Source of the DNA: Thalassospira xiamenensis M-5 = DSM 17429
GTDB lineage: Bacteria; Pseudomonadota; Alphaproteobacteria; Rhodospirillales; Thalassospiraceae
DNA: 64,000 nucleotides
Assembly: GCF_000300235.2 (NCBI RefSeq)
Contig: NZ_CP004388.1
Location: 353,501-417,500 of the forward strand
Direction: 5' to 3'
The stretch's first letter is position 1, and each line of letters opens with the position of its first letter. This document shows, one piece after another, positions 54,521 through 63,790 of this stretch. The notes beneath the pieces were generated by a model. It made no database searches, was not told the DNA's origin, and was given only the letters and a program-made list of their open reading frames with translations. The position numbers and the translations under genes are program-made.

Positions 54521-54557
54521 AAACACCCTCGAAGCCGCCGTTTCGGGGGTGTTTTTC
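54521..54557 (+). terminator. Rho-independent terminator of sdaA
   Basis: AAACACCC with TCGAA pairs with TTTCG and GGGTGTTT, followed by TTTTC. It lies 24 bases after the sdaA stop. Confidence 0.85.
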
Positions 54558-54649
54558 ATCCGGCCTGATTCTTGCCACCTTGCGCCTGCAATCTGATATC
54601 ATTGAGAAATCAAAAACGGGGCAAAGACCCCGAACAGGTTGGGCAAAGC

Positions 54650-55183
54650 ATGAAAAAGAAACTGTTCCGCATCTATATCGCGGTCAGTCTGGATGGCTAT
54701 ATCGCGCGCGCCAATGGTGCTGTTGACTGGCTTGATCAATTCGATCCGGGCGAGTTCAATTTCGAGGGCTTTCTGGGCACCGTGGGAACACTGATCATCG
54801 GGCGAAAAACCTTTGATCAGGTGATGGAATTTGGCGACTGGCCCTATGAAGATCGCCGCACGATTGTCCTGACATCGCGCGATTTGCCCGATAACCGCCC
54901 GGCCAATACAGAGGCCTATGGCGGTAGTCTTGTGGAACTGGCAAGCCAGCTTCGCGATGACAGGTCCGATACCGGCGATATCTGGATCGTCGGTGGGGCC
55001 AGTGTTGTGACCCAATTCCTGTTTGGCGGCCTTGTCGATCAGCTTGAAATGTTCATCATCCCCGAAATTCTCGGTGATGGCATCCGGCTGTTTGGCCGGG
55101 ATGCTGTGGGCACGACACTGAAACTGGTGGCATCGGAGCACTACAAGTCCGGTGTCGTGCGCATGCAGTATGATTTGCGTTAA
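54650..55183 (+). CDS. Dihydrofolate reductase/RibD C-terminal-like protein
   Basis: 177-residue cytoplasmic NADPH-type reductase fold of the RibD C-terminal family. IYIAVSLDGYIARANGAVDWL at the N-terminus, GTLIIGRKTFDQVMEFGDWPY and DIWIVGGASVVTQFLFGGLVDQLEMFIIPEILGDGIRLF are the family landmarks. Such stand-alone proteins are usually of unknown physiological substrate; neither folate nor riboflavin synthesis is shown. The ATG at 54650 gives the family N-terminus. It is followed closely by a gene on the opposite strand. Confidence 0.88.
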   Translation: MKKKLFRIYIAVSLDGYIARANGAVDWLDQFDPGEFNFEGFLGTVGTLIIGRKTFDQVMEFGDWPYEDRRTIVLTSRDLPDNRPANTEAYGGSLVELASQLRDDRSDTGDIWIVGGASVVTQFLFGGLVDQLEMFIIPEILGDGIRLFGRDAVGTTLKLVASEHYKSGVVRMQYDLR

Positions 55184-55189
55184 AGCCGG

Positions 55190-55846
55190 TTACTTAAGCG
55201 TTTCCAGTTTTTGGGCAATCTTTGAGGAAAGTTCGCGTAGGGCATTAACAGCACTGCTTTGCCAGTCGCTGTCGAGGACCATCTGCATCTTTTCCTGATA
55301 GCTGTCGGTGACTGTAACCGGTTCGCCCTTGTTCAGTTCGTTGCCCTTCAACGTCACTTCGGACTTGTTATGCACCGTGACCTGCCAGAAACCGGGTTCG
55401 AACCATGACCAGAACTTGATCAGGTCGGCATCGACGGAGTCGGCGCTGTCATATTCGGCGTCCCCCGGTTCAAGAACACGGTATCCGGCCTGTTTGAAGC
55501 CGTTGGAGATTGCCTTGTTGACAGCATCGGCAACGGTTTTGCCTTCGGGTAGCAAAACATCCCCCAGTGCCATTCCATAGGTGTTGCGTTTGCGGGCATA
55601 GGCACGCGATGTAAAGGTGACATCATCAATCTCGTCATTCGACAGCGACGGGATATCCGGTGTTGACGGATCAATCTCGAATTGGCGTTTGTCTTCGACC
55701 GAAACGATTTTAACGGCCGGCCCAGTCGCCGGGTTCTCAATTTTGGCCGGTTCCTGAATTTCGACAACGCTACGCGAAGCTGCGCACGCGCCGGTCAGCA
55801 TTGCCAAACCGATAGCGGCGGCAATCTTTAAGTATCTGTTTTGCAT
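55190..55846 (-). CDS. Predicted lipoprotein of unknown function
   Basis: 218-residue exported lipoprotein. The signal peptide ends in the lipobox LTGAC (Cys near residue 21). The mature part has a mixed alpha/beta look with GPAVKIVSVEDKRQFEID, LGDVLLPEGKTVADAVNKAI, NGFKQAGYRVLEPGD and ALRELSSKIAQKLETL. The domain with a predicted helix pairing to a strand (AGYRV) resembles YajG-type outer-membrane lipoproteins, but the match is not firm. It is transcribed away from the DHFR-like gene and lies about 100 bases beyond rlmH on the same strand. Confidence 0.75.
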   Translation of the reverse strand: MQNRYLKIAAAIGLAMLTGACAASRSVVEIQEPAKIENPATGPAVKIVSVEDKRQFEIDPSTPDIPSLSNDEIDDVTFTSRAYARKRNTYGMALGDVLLPEGKTVADAVNKAISNGFKQAGYRVLEPGDAEYDSADSVDADLIKFWSWFEPGFWQVTVHNKSEVTLKGNELNKGEPVTVTDSYQEKMQMVLDSDWQSSAVNALRELSSKIAQKLETLK

Positions 55847-55948
55847 CGTTAATTCCCCTACTCAAACAGATAGAGAAATACCCATGGACAAATTTTGAAA
55901 CAACTTATCCAAGAGTGGGGGAACCAATGCTTTTGGTGACTTTGAGGA

Positions 55949-56407
55949 TTATTCCCGGTGATAGGGATGGTTGGTCTGGATGGCGTGGGCGCGGAAAAGC
56001 TGTTCGGCAATCAGGGCGCGGACCAGCATATGGGGCCATGTCGCCTTGCCAAGTGACCAAAGCGTATTGGCGCGTGTTTTGATGGCGTCCCCATGCCCGT
56101 CGGCCCCGCCAATGGCAAAGGCGATATTTCCGGCATATTGATCGATCCAGCCTTCAAGCTTTGCGGCAAAATCGATGGAGCCATATTCGCGGCCATGCTC
56201 GTCAAGTGCGATCAAAAAGGCATTTTCGGGGATGACGCCCAGTAAAAGCTCCGCCTCGCGGTCTTTGAGCTGATTGGGGGGCAGCTTTTTCTTCTCTTCG
56301 ACTTCCCGCACGGCAAAGGGCCAGCGCAGGCGGGCTGCGTAATGGTCAAAAAGATCTTTCTCGGGGCCGTTCTTCATCCGGCCCACTGCCGCAAGGGTAA
56401 TTTGCAT
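55949..56407 (-). CDS. rlmH: 23S rRNA pseudouridine-1915 N3-methyltransferase
   Basis: SPOUT-family methyltransferase acting on helix 69 of 23S rRNA in assembled 70S ribosomes. Key segments are MQITLAAVGRMKNGPEKDLFDHYAARL, FLIALDEHGREYGSIDFA, the knot motif IAFAIGGADGHGDAI and ATWPHMLVRALIAEQLFRAHAIQTNHPYHRE at the conserved C-terminus. The ATG at 56407 (152 residues) gives the family start; the frame is open 15 codons upstream. It follows rsfS, the standard order. Confidence 0.96.
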   Translation of the reverse strand: MQITLAAVGRMKNGPEKDLFDHYAARLRWPFAVREVEEKKKLPPNQLKDREAELLLGVIPENAFLIALDEHGREYGSIDFAAKLEGWIDQYAGNIAFAIGGADGHGDAIKTRANTLWSLGKATWPHMLVRALIAEQLFRAHAIQTNHPYHRE

Positions 56408-56489
56408 CTTTCCGATCTGGCTCCGGCCCGCAAGGGGACCACCGATGGCCAATCCCCGCGGTGGTCAGGGCAAACCGGGGCGGACTGTA

Positions 56490-56879
56490 TTAATACAGTC
56501 GCGCCGCCTGCTGTTTAAGCGCCGGATTTTCAACGCCCCACATCTGTTCTATGTTGTAGAAAGCGCGAACTTCCGGGCGGAACAGATGGACGATGACATC
56601 GCCGGCATCAACCAGAACCCAGTCGCCCTGTTCCTTGCCTTCGGCCTGGGCACGGCCCTGACCTGCTTCTTTCAGCTTTTCGACAATATGCTCTGCCATC
56701 GACGCCACCCGTCTGGAGGATGACCCGGTTGCAATGATCATATGATCGGCAAGGGAGGTTTTATCGATCAGATTAATGGTGACAAGGTCTTCGGCCTTGT
56801 CGTCTTCGAGCGTGCTCTGGATAAGGGCAAGAAGCTCGCCCGGGGTCAGAGTCTTTTTTGCGGTACCTATGGTCGCCAC
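56490..56879 (-). CDS. rsfS: Ribosome silencing factor
   Basis: RsfS/YbeB/Iojap protein of 129 residues that binds L14 and blocks subunit joining when nutrients are short. The core is seen in DDKAEDLVTINLIDKTSLADHMIIATGSSSRRVASMAEHIVEKLKEAG and DWVLVDAGDVIVHLFRPEVRAFYNIEQMWG, both family hallmarks. It lies between nadD and rlmH in the conserved alphaproteobacterial order. Confidence 0.96.
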   Translation of the reverse strand: MATIGTAKKTLTPGELLALIQSTLEDDKAEDLVTINLIDKTSLADHMIIATGSSSRRVASMAEHIVEKLKEAGQGRAQAEGKEQGDWVLVDAGDVIVHLFRPEVRAFYNIEQMWGVENPALKQQAARLY

Positions 56880-56933
56880 CTCAATTTACGCAAGAGAGCC
56901 CGATCCGTTTTGGATCCGGGGAACTCCCGCCGG

Positions 56934-57542
56934 TCAAACCTGCCATCTGCCTTCGGCGCGGATTGCGGTCGAAGAAGCCGGATGGCGCTTTATTGGCAGG
57001 TAAACCCAGGCCGGAACATCGAGATCGGCCAGCAAACCCGCCCTGTCCGATGGGATGCGCCAGCGTTCCATACGCTTGGCTGCCGTCCCGGACAATGCCT
57101 TGTTAGAATACCCCTCGCGGTCAAGAACCGCAATGGGAGCGCGCAAAATCAACCTGTCCCACCATTTCCATTTATGAAACTGGGCCAGATTGTCCGCCCC
57201 CATCAGCCATACGAACCGCGTTCGGGTAAAACGACGCTGCAAAGCTGCGAGAGTGTCGGCCGTATAACGGGTTCCCAGTTCTGATTCAATTGCAGAAACA
57301 ACAATGCGGGGATGCTTTGCCATCATCAGCGCCGAATCGAACCGGTCGGCAAGGTCGGCCATACCCTGGGCGGGCTTGAGCGGGTTTTGCGGCGACACCA
57401 GCCACCAGACTGCATCAAGTTGCAGGGTTTTCAAGGCTTCCAGCGATATATGCAGATGCCCTTCATGGGCCGGGTTAAACGACCCGCCCAGCAATCCGAC
57501 GCGGGGCGGGGCACTATGACTTCTGGGCGTCGAAAAACTCAT
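56934..57542 (-). CDS. nadD: Nicotinate-mononucleotide adenylyltransferase
   Basis: Adenylates nicotinate mononucleotide in NAD synthesis. The nucleotidyltransferase motifs are VGLLGGSFNPAHEGHLHISL at the N-terminus, WLVSPQNPLK, VWLMGADNLAQFHKWKWW and the C-terminal ASSTAIR, equivalent to the ISSTxIR signature. At 202 residues it is normal length. It overlaps the proA stop by four bases. Confidence 0.96.
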   Translation of the reverse strand: MSFSTPRSHSAPPRVGLLGGSFNPAHEGHLHISLEALKTLQLDAVWWLVSPQNPLKPAQGMADLADRFDSALMMAKHPRIVVSAIESELGTRYTADTLAALQRRFTRTRFVWLMGADNLAQFHKWKWWDRLILRAPIAVLDREGYSNKALSGTAAKRMERWRIPSDRAGLLADLDVPAWVYLPIKRHPASSTAIRAEGRWQV

Positions 57543-58825
57543 GGGCGGGTCTGGCCGGTGCCGCGCACGATGTATTTATAGCTGGTCAGCTGTTCGACTC
57601 CGACCGGGCCGCGTGCATGCAGCTTGCTCGTCGAAATGCCAATCTCGGCCCCCATGCCAAATTCGCCGCCATCAGCAAACTGTGTCGATGCATTGACGAT
57701 CACGATGCCGGAATCAACACCATTGAGGAACGTCGCGGTCGCATCGGTATCCTCGGCCAAAATGGCGTCGGTGTGATGCGATCCATATGTGTTGATATGG
57801 TTGACCGCTTCTTCGACGCCATTGATGACCTTGATCGACACAATGGCATCAAGATATTCGGTGATCCAATCATCGTCCGTGGCAGGCAGGATGCGGGTGT
57901 CTGCCTTTTGCGCGCTGGCATCGCCACGCATTTCACATCCCTTGTCGGCAAGGGCCGCGGCAATTTTCGGCAACAGATCATCGGCAACCACCTGATCAAT
58001 CAGGATGGTTTCGGTCGCACCGCAAATGCCGGTCCGGCGCATCTTGGCATTCACCACGATATCGACGACTTTGGTCACATCCGCACTGGCATGGACATAG
58101 GTATGGCAAAGCCCTTCCAGATGCTTGAACAGGGGAATCCGACTTTCATCGGTAATGCGCGATATCAGCGACTTGCCGCCGCGCGGGACGATGACGTCGA
58201 TGTAATCGGACAGTTTCAGCATCTCGCCAACGGCGGCGCGATCCGTCACCGGGATCATCTGAAGCGCATGTTCGGGCAAACCGGCATCGAGAATACCGGC
58301 AAGCATGCAGTCAAAAATCGCGCGGGATGAATGGAAGCTTTCCGAACCACCGCGCAGGATGGCGGCATTGCCCGATTTGATGCACATGGCACCGGCATCG
58401 GCCGTCACATTCGGGCGGCTTTCATAAATGATGCCGATCACGCCAAGCGGCACAGACACGCGCGCGATATCGAGCCCGTTGCGTTCGGGGCTCCAGCGGG
58501 CAAGTTCGCGACCCACCGGATCGGGAAGGTCGGCAACTGCTTCGACCCCGGATGCCATGCTTTCGATGCGTGCAGGGTCAAGCGCAAGACGATCAAGCAA
58601 TGCTGGCGTCAGGCCCTTTGCACGGCCTGCTTCCATGTCGCGTGCATTGGCGGCCAGAATGATATCGGCATTTTCGCGCAATTTGCGTGCGGCGGCCTTA
58701 AGGGCAGCGGTTTTTGGTTCGGACGGGACCTGTGCCAGTTTCAGCGAAGCTTCACGGGCATTGATGCCCATGTCGTGCATCAGTGCTGCGATGTCCTGGG
58801 TTTCGATGCTGGCAAGTGCCGTCAT
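57539..58825 (-). CDS. proA: Gamma-glutamyl phosphate reductase
   Basis: NADPH-dependent reduction of glutamyl-5-phosphate, second step of proline synthesis. The aldehyde-dehydrogenase-type catalytic cysteine is in MRRTGICGATETILID. Other landmarks are RVSVPLGVIGIIYESRPNVTADAG, CIKSGNAAILRGGSESFHSS, IDVIVPRGGKSLI and the C-terminal GAEIGISTSKLHARGPVG. At 428 residues it is full length. Four-base overlap with nadD shows coupling. proB is not in this window. Confidence 0.97.
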   Translation of the reverse strand: MTALASIETQDIAALMHDMGINAREASLKLAQVPSEPKTAALKAAARKLRENADIILAANARDMEAGRAKGLTPALLDRLALDPARIESMASGVEAVADLPDPVGRELARWSPERNGLDIARVSVPLGVIGIIYESRPNVTADAGAMCIKSGNAAILRGGSESFHSSRAIFDCMLAGILDAGLPEHALQMIPVTDRAAVGEMLKLSDYIDVIVPRGGKSLISRITDESRIPLFKHLEGLCHTYVHASADVTKVVDIVVNAKMRRTGICGATETILIDQVVADDLLPKIAAALADKGCEMRGDASAQKADTRILPATDDDWITEYLDAIVSIKVINGVEEAVNHINTYGSHHTDAILAEDTDATATFLNGVDSGIVIVNASTQFADGGEFGMGAEIGISTSKLHARGPVGVEQLTSYKYIVRGTGQTRP

Positions 58826-59122
58826 GGTCCTGGTTCCGTTCCTTGAAGATGTCCCGCAGGCCGGAATTCCCGGGGCGGGCTTATCGCAATTTTATCGACA
58901 ATTTGACAAAATATCCCTCTGACCGCGTAACTGCAATCATCTAGGAACGATAAATCAATGTTTTGCGAACTATTCCGTAGACGGCAAGACATGCTTTCTT
59001 GTCCGACTTGCTTGCCAAATCATTGATTACGGGCCATCTGTTGTTTTGGGAAAGCGGGACGTCAATCGGAAAGCCGGGGCTGTGTCGGACACGTCACATG
59101 GTACCCACCAGGGGATGAAAAC
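58826..59122. promoter_or_regulatory. Divergent promoter region of proA and the Atm1-type exporter
   Basis: 297 bases with no gene. TTGACA at 58902-58907 could be a -35 element for the rightward gene, but the -10 is weak. The sequence just before the ABC exporter has ACCAGGGG eight bases before its TTG start. I see no operator I can name. Confidence 0.35.
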
Positions 59123-60988
59123 TTGAAAAATATGGGTGATAGCCAGCCAACAGCCCGCGCTGAATTTGGTGTTGTTAGAACTTTTCTGCCATATCTTTGG
59201 CCGCGTGGCGAGTTCGAGCTCAAGGTTCGTGTGGTTATCGCCCTGCTGTTTCTGGTCGGGGCGAAGGTCGCCAACGTTTATGTCCCTGTTTTGTATAAAT
59301 ACGCCGTCGATGCGCTTGACGGCGGTGGCAAGGCCGGTGCTTCGTCCGGTGGTGCCGATGCGACATCTCTGATCGTGGTGCCGGTGGGGATGATTGTCGC
59401 CTATGGGCTGGTGCGGGTTTTATCCTCGGCCTTCGGGGAATTGCGCGATGCCGTCTTTGCCAAGGTCGCGCAACGTGCCATCCGGACATCCGCCCTTGGC
59501 GTTTTTGAACATTTGCATGCCCTGTCGCTTCGGTTCCATCTGGATCGTCAGATGGGCGGGCTCTCGCGCGCGATTGAGCGCGGGGTCAAGGGGATTGAAT
59601 TCCTTTTGTCCTTCATGCTGTTCAACATTCTGCCGACCCTGCTTGAAATCTTCATGGTGTCGGGCATTCTGTGGGTGCTTTATGATTTCTGGTTCGCGCT
59701 GATCACGTTTGTCACCATCGTGATCTATATCGCGTTCACCCTGATCGTGACCGAATGGCGCATGAAGTTCCGCCGCGAAATGAACCAGCGCGATGACGAA
59801 GCCAACACCAAGGCCATCGACAGTCTGATCAATTATGAAACGGTCAAGTATTTCAATAACGAGGATCACGAATCCCGGCGTTACGACAATGCCCTGCGCG
59901 GTTACGAAACGGCGGCGGTGAAGTCGCAGGAATCCCTGTCCAAGCTCAATATCGGGCAGGGTGCCATCATTGCGGTTGGTCTGGTTCTGAACATGCTTCT
60001 GGCGGCCAAGGGTGTTCAGGATGGCAACATGACCATTGGCGACTTTGTGCTGGTGAACACCTATTTGTTGCAGCTTTACATGCCGCTAAACTTCCTTGGT
60101 TTTGTCTATCGGCAGATCAAACAGTCGCTGACCGATATGGAACGCATGTTTTCGTTACTCGACGTCGAAAAGGAAGTCGAAGACAAGGACGGGGCACCTG
60201 CGTTGGTTTGTGCGGATGCGGCAATCCGGTTCGAGGATGTCAAATTCGCCTATAACCCGGATCGTCAGATTCTGAAGGGTGTCAGTTTCGAAGTTCCGGC
60301 GGGCAAAACCGTTGCTGTTGTCGGGCCAAGCGGGGCGGGCAAATCGACCCTGACCCGCCTGATGTTCCGTTTCTATGACGTCTCGAGCGGTCGGATCACG
60401 ATTGACGGGCAGGATATCCGCGATGTGTCGCAGACATCCCTGCGCCGTTCGATCGGTATCGTGCCGCAGGATACGGTCCTGTTTAACGATACGATTGCCT
60501 ATAACATCGCTTATGGTCGCCCCGGCGCGGAAGAGGCGGAAATCACCAATGCTGCCAAACTCGCCAGCATCGATGGCTTCATCGCCGCCCTGCCACAGGG
60601 TTTTAAAACCATGGTCGGCGAACGCGGGCTTAAACTTTCCGGTGGGGAAAAACAGCGTGTATCGATTGCGCGCATGTTGCTGAAACGCCCGAAAGTCATG
60701 ATCTTTGACGAGGCGACATCGGCCCTTGATACCCGTACCGAAAAGGATATCCAGCAGGCGCTTCGCGATGTGTCGCGCGGGCATACGACGCTTGTGATCG
60801 CGCACCGGCTTTCGACCGTGATTGATGCCGATGAAATCATCGTGCTGCGCGACGGGCAGGTCGCCGAACGCGGCCGCCATCAGGACCTTCTGGCACAGGA
60901 CGGGCTTTATGCCGAAATGTGGGCCCAGCAGCAGGAAATTCGCGAGGCCGAAGAAATCCTTGCCCATGCCGGGGATGTCAAGGCATAG
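59123..60988 (+). CDS. Atm1-type ABC exporter (fused permease and ATPase)
   Basis: 621-residue half-transporter with an N-terminal membrane domain of six helices and a C-terminal ATPase. The segment IDSLINYETVKYFNNEDHESRRYDNAL is diagnostic for the Atm1/HMT1 group, which exports glutathione-linked sulfur or metal conjugates and supports Fe-S or heavy-metal homeostasis. ATPase motifs: Walker A GPSGAGKSTL, signature LSGGEKQRVSIARMLL, Walker B VMIFDEATSALD. Start at TTG 59123 is supported by AGGGG eight bases away; the ATG at 59132 is too far from it but possible. Its 3' end overlaps the convergent AEC gene by 11 bases. The substrate is inferred from the family. Confidence 0.9.
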   Translation: MKNMGDSQPTARAEFGVVRTFLPYLWPRGEFELKVRVVIALLFLVGAKVANVYVPVLYKYAVDALDGGGKAGASSGGADATSLIVVPVGMIVAYGLVRVLSSAFGELRDAVFAKVAQRAIRTSALGVFEHLHALSLRFHLDRQMGGLSRAIERGVKGIEFLLSFMLFNILPTLLEIFMVSGILWVLYDFWFALITFVTIVIYIAFTLIVTEWRMKFRREMNQRDDEANTKAIDSLINYETVKYFNNEDHESRRYDNALRGYETAAVKSQESLSKLNIGQGAIIAVGLVLNMLLAAKGVQDGNMTIGDFVLVNTYLLQLYMPLNFLGFVYRQIKQSLTDMERMFSLLDVEKEVEDKDGAPALVCADAAIRFEDVKFAYNPDRQILKGVSFEVPAGKTVAVVGPSGAGKSTLTRLMFRFYDVSSGRITIDGQDIRDVSQTSLRRSIGIVPQDTVLFNDTIAYNIAYGRPGAEEAEITNAAKLASIDGFIAALPQGFKTMVGERGLKLSGGEKQRVSIARMLLKRPKVMIFDEATSALDTRTEKDIQQALRDVSRGHTTLVIAHRLSTVIDADEIIVLRDGQVAERGRHQDLLAQDGLYAEMWAQQQEIREAEEILAHAGDVKA

Positions 60989-61934
60989 GTCCGAAAACCT
61001 GCGTGGTGTCAAGCAGCCAAAGGGCGGTTGATATGGTGATGAAGGATAGTGACGTTGCGATCATAAGCGATGCGGCACAGAGTCCTTCATGGCCATAACG
61101 TTGTCCAAAGACCGCATAGATGCTCAGCATCGGCGAACAGGCAAAACTGACCGCGGCAATTTGCAGGACTGGCTCCATCGGCGGCATCAGCCAGACAAGG
61201 GAAAATACGATCAGCGGATGCAGGATCAGTTTGCCAGTAACGATCCGCGCCATATCAACGCGCATACCCCGGATTTTAAGCCCGACAAGACCCGCTCCGA
61301 TCACAAACAGCGCCACCGGTCCCGATGACATTGCCAGCATGTCGATGGCTTTCAGGGCCGGGGCGGGCAGTTCAATCCCGGTCAGCGAAAGACAAAGGCC
61401 TGCAAAAATCGCGATGATAATAGGTGTTTTGCACAGGTTTTTTAATGCCTTGCCAAGAACCTGAAGCCGTCCCTGTCCGTTATTGTTTGCACTGTCGCCC
61501 AGCACAAGAACCAGCGGCATCATCACCAGCGTTTCGATCATCACGCACAGTGTTAATGCTATCGCTGCCGGTGGCCCCAGCACCTGAAGCGCGATCGGAT
61601 AGCCGATAAATCCGCTATTGGAGAATGACATGCCCAAACCCTGCAGGGTCGCATTGGCAAAGGATTTCCGGGCGATAAAGCGAGTATAGGCAATCCCGAT
61701 TGTCAGAATGATTAACGAGCCGCCGCCATAGGCAATCAGAAATTCGCCGTGAATGATGTCGGCAATCGGCCGCCCTGAAAGCGTTTTGACCAGAAGGGCC
61801 GGTAGGGCAAAATTCATCACGAACGCCCCCATGCTGCGCGCCACATCCTGCGCGATGATATTTTGCCTGACCGCGACATAACCCAGTGCGATAATCAGGA
61901 AGATGGGGCTGGTGATCGCCAGAATATCAAGCAT
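60978..61934 (-). CDS. AEC-family transporter
   Basis: Inner-membrane carrier of 318 residues with about ten helices, of the auxin-efflux-carrier/malonate transporter family. The N-terminus LDILAITSPIFLIIALGYVAVRQNII and GMSFSNSGFIGYPIALQVLGPPAAIALTLCVMIETLVMMPLVLVLGD are typical; the second half contains GLCLSLTGIELPAPALKAIDMLAMSSGPVALFVIGAGL. The ATG at 61934 gives the family start; the open frame extends 20 codons upstream. Substrates of this group include dicarboxylates such as malonate; none can be assigned here. Confidence 0.88.
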   Translation of the reverse strand: MLDILAITSPIFLIIALGYVAVRQNIIAQDVARSMGAFVMNFALPALLVKTLSGRPIADIIHGEFLIAYGGGSLIILTIGIAYTRFIARKSFANATLQGLGMSFSNSGFIGYPIALQVLGPPAAIALTLCVMIETLVMMPLVLVLGDSANNNGQGRLQVLGKALKNLCKTPIIIAIFAGLCLSLTGIELPAPALKAIDMLAMSSGPVALFVIGAGLVGLKIRGMRVDMARIVTGKLILHPLIVFSLVWLMPPMEPVLQIAAVSFACSPMLSIYAVFGQRYGHEGLCAASLMIATSLSFITISTALWLLDTTQVFGPMP

Positions 61935-62061
61935 ATTGGGGCATATTCCGAAACCGGCGCGGATGATCTGATCGACAGACCGCGGTTGTGCCAAAAATAT
62001 TTGATTTTATTACATATCCCGTGCAATGCCGGGCGGGTCAAGAAATGGAATGGATTTATCA

Positions 62062-62676
62062 ATGAACCAGACCGGAATGGATTGGCCCGAAAGCCTGATG
62101 CCCAATGCCTTTCGCGGTCTTGATTTGTTGCGATCCGTTTCCGTGCGTGGTCAAAAGGCGGCCGGTCTGATTTCAGGACATGGTGTATGGGATGGGCTTG
62201 CCGGGTTTGATCCGATTGTCGCCGGAACTTTTCCGATTAATCTTGATATTGATGGATCGGATATCGACATACTTTGCCATTGCCCGGATTTTGATGGTTT
62301 CGAAGCCCACGTACAGGCTGTCTTTGGTCATCATGATGATTTTGGATTGCATCGCCGCCCGGCAACGCAACATGTCGCGCAGGCCATTGTCGTGCGGTTT
62401 GTTCTGGATGATTTGCCGGTCGAAATTTTTGCCACCGGCACGCCATCGCAATGCCAGTTCGGCTTCCGCCATATGCTGGTCGAGGCACGGTTGATATATC
62501 TTCTGGGGTCGCAGCTTTCCGAAGAAATCCGGAAAATGAAACGGGCCGGTTTCAAAACCGAACCTGCCTTCGCCATCCTTCTTGAGCTGGGCGCCGATCC
62601 CTATCTCGTGCTGGACGAAATGTATGATCTGGGGCCGCTTGCATTAAAAAGCAGGGTGGGGCGGTTCATCCTTTAA
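62062..62676 (+). CDS. DUF4269 protein, nucleotidyltransferase-like
   Basis: 204-residue cytoplasmic protein of the DUF4269 family. The landmark is GTFPINLDIDGSDIDILCHCPDF, where the DxDxD-type segment following a GTxP motif recalls a minimal nucleotidyltransferase active site. Later parts include HHDDFGLHRRP, VVRFVLDDLPVEIFATGTPSQCQ and GFRHMLVEARLIYLLG. The activity is not proven. The ATG at 62062 is used; another start upstream at 62026 is open but unsupported. It ends 11 bases into the convergent diguanylate cyclase gene. Confidence 0.82.
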   Translation: MNQTGMDWPESLMPNAFRGLDLLRSVSVRGQKAAGLISGHGVWDGLAGFDPIVAGTFPINLDIDGSDIDILCHCPDFDGFEAHVQAVFGHHDDFGLHRRPATQHVAQAIVVRFVLDDLPVEIFATGTPSQCQFGFRHMLVEARLIYLLGSQLSEEIRKMKRAGFKTEPAFAILLELGADPYLVLDEMYDLGPLALKSRVGRFIL

Positions 62677-63748
62677 GGTCGTCAAGGCTGCCATGGCTGT
62701 CCAGCGCGCGATAGCGGACCGTATCGCGCCCGCTTTCCTTGGCTTCATAAAGGGCCTCGTCGGCAATCCGCAGTACATCGAGCGGTTCATAAAGATCGGT
62801 CGTTTCACTGGAAATCCAGGTCGCCCCGACGCTGACCGTGATCGAAACCGCATTGCCGTCCATATCGCTGACCCGGCATTGATCACGCACCACATTGCAC
62901 AACTTGTAACCAAGATACATCGTCTGTTCGAGGCGAATGCCTGGCAGGACACAAACGAATTCCTCTCCCCCGAAACGTCCGACGATGTCATGATCGCGAA
63001 GGCAAGATGACATGATGGCGGCAATGTCCTGTAATACCTTGTCGCCGATCAGATGGCCATGTGTATCATTGACCTGCTTGAAATGGTCGATATCAAGCAT
63101 GAATACCCCGGCCGAGCCACCTTTGATCCGGGAACTCGTCATTTCGCGTGCCAGCAATTCTTCAAGTCCGCGCCGGTTCCAGACCCCGGTCAGGCTGTCG
63201 ATCATCATGTCGCGATGTGCTGCATCCAGATCGGCCAGAAGCTGTCTCTGGCTGCGTTCGCTATAGCGAAGGGCAAGAACCGTTTCGATCCAATGGGCAA
63301 GGTCCTTGAGCGTTTCGATCTCGCTTTCGGAAAAATTGCGGGTTTTTGAATCAATAATGCACAGCGTGCCAAGCTTGTAGCCTTCGCGATTGGAAAGCGG
63401 CACACCGGCATAGGACCGGATATGGGGTGCCCCCACCACCAGCGGATTGTCGCTGAAACGTTCGTCATCGATGGCATTGCCAACAACAAGCGGCGCGTCA
63501 TGCATGATCGCATGCCCGCAAAACGAAATGTCACGCGGCGTTTCGGGAACGCCCAGATTGATCCGGGATTTGAAAAACTGCCGGTCGCCATCAATCAGGG
63601 AAATGGCGACGATTTCGGTGTTGAAAATGCGTTCGGCAAGGCGCGTAATCCGATCAAGTTCAGGGTCGCGCGGTGTTGACAGAATACCCATGCTTTCAAG
63701 CGATTTCTGCCGCTCGTTCTCGTTATCCGGCGTGGGCGCGATTTTCAA
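62666..63748 (-). CDS. GAF-GGDEF diguanylate cyclase
   Basis: 360-residue cytoplasmic enzyme making cyclic-di-GMP. The N-terminal GAF domain spans about 25-160 (LDRITRLAERIFNTEIVAISLIDGDRQFFKSR, ISFCGHAIMHDAPLVV, SYAGVPLSNREGYKLGTLCIID). The GGDEF domain follows from about 180 with GGEEF at 260-264 and a product-inhibition I-site RDHD at 251-254, exactly five residues before it, so the cyclase should be active and feedback-controlled. The C-terminus has SVGATWISSETTDLYEPLDVLRIADEALYEAKESGRD. Upstream on the same strand lies a second GGDEF gene with a related C-terminus. Confidence 0.94.
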   Translation of the reverse strand: MKIAPTPDNENERQKSLESMGILSTPRDPELDRITRLAERIFNTEIVAISLIDGDRQFFKSRINLGVPETPRDISFCGHAIMHDAPLVVGNAIDDERFSDNPLVVGAPHIRSYAGVPLSNREGYKLGTLCIIDSKTRNFSESEIETLKDLAHWIETVLALRYSERSQRQLLADLDAAHRDMMIDSLTGVWNRRGLEELLAREMTSSRIKGGSAGVFMLDIDHFKQVNDTHGHLIGDKVLQDIAAIMSSCLRDHDIVGRFGGEEFVCVLPGIRLEQTMYLGYKLCNVVRDQCRVSDMDGNAVSITVSVGATWISSETTDLYEPLDVLRIADEALYEAKESGRDTVRYRALDSHGSLDDLKG

Positions 63749-63790
63749 GACGGTTCTCCCGTTACAGCATGTTGTTATTCCAGGTGGAGT

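Noticed and set aside
55396-55412. GGTTCGAACC resembling a tRNA T-loop
   Set aside because: It lies within the lipoprotein coding sequence and no acceptor stem or anticodon arm can be built around it.
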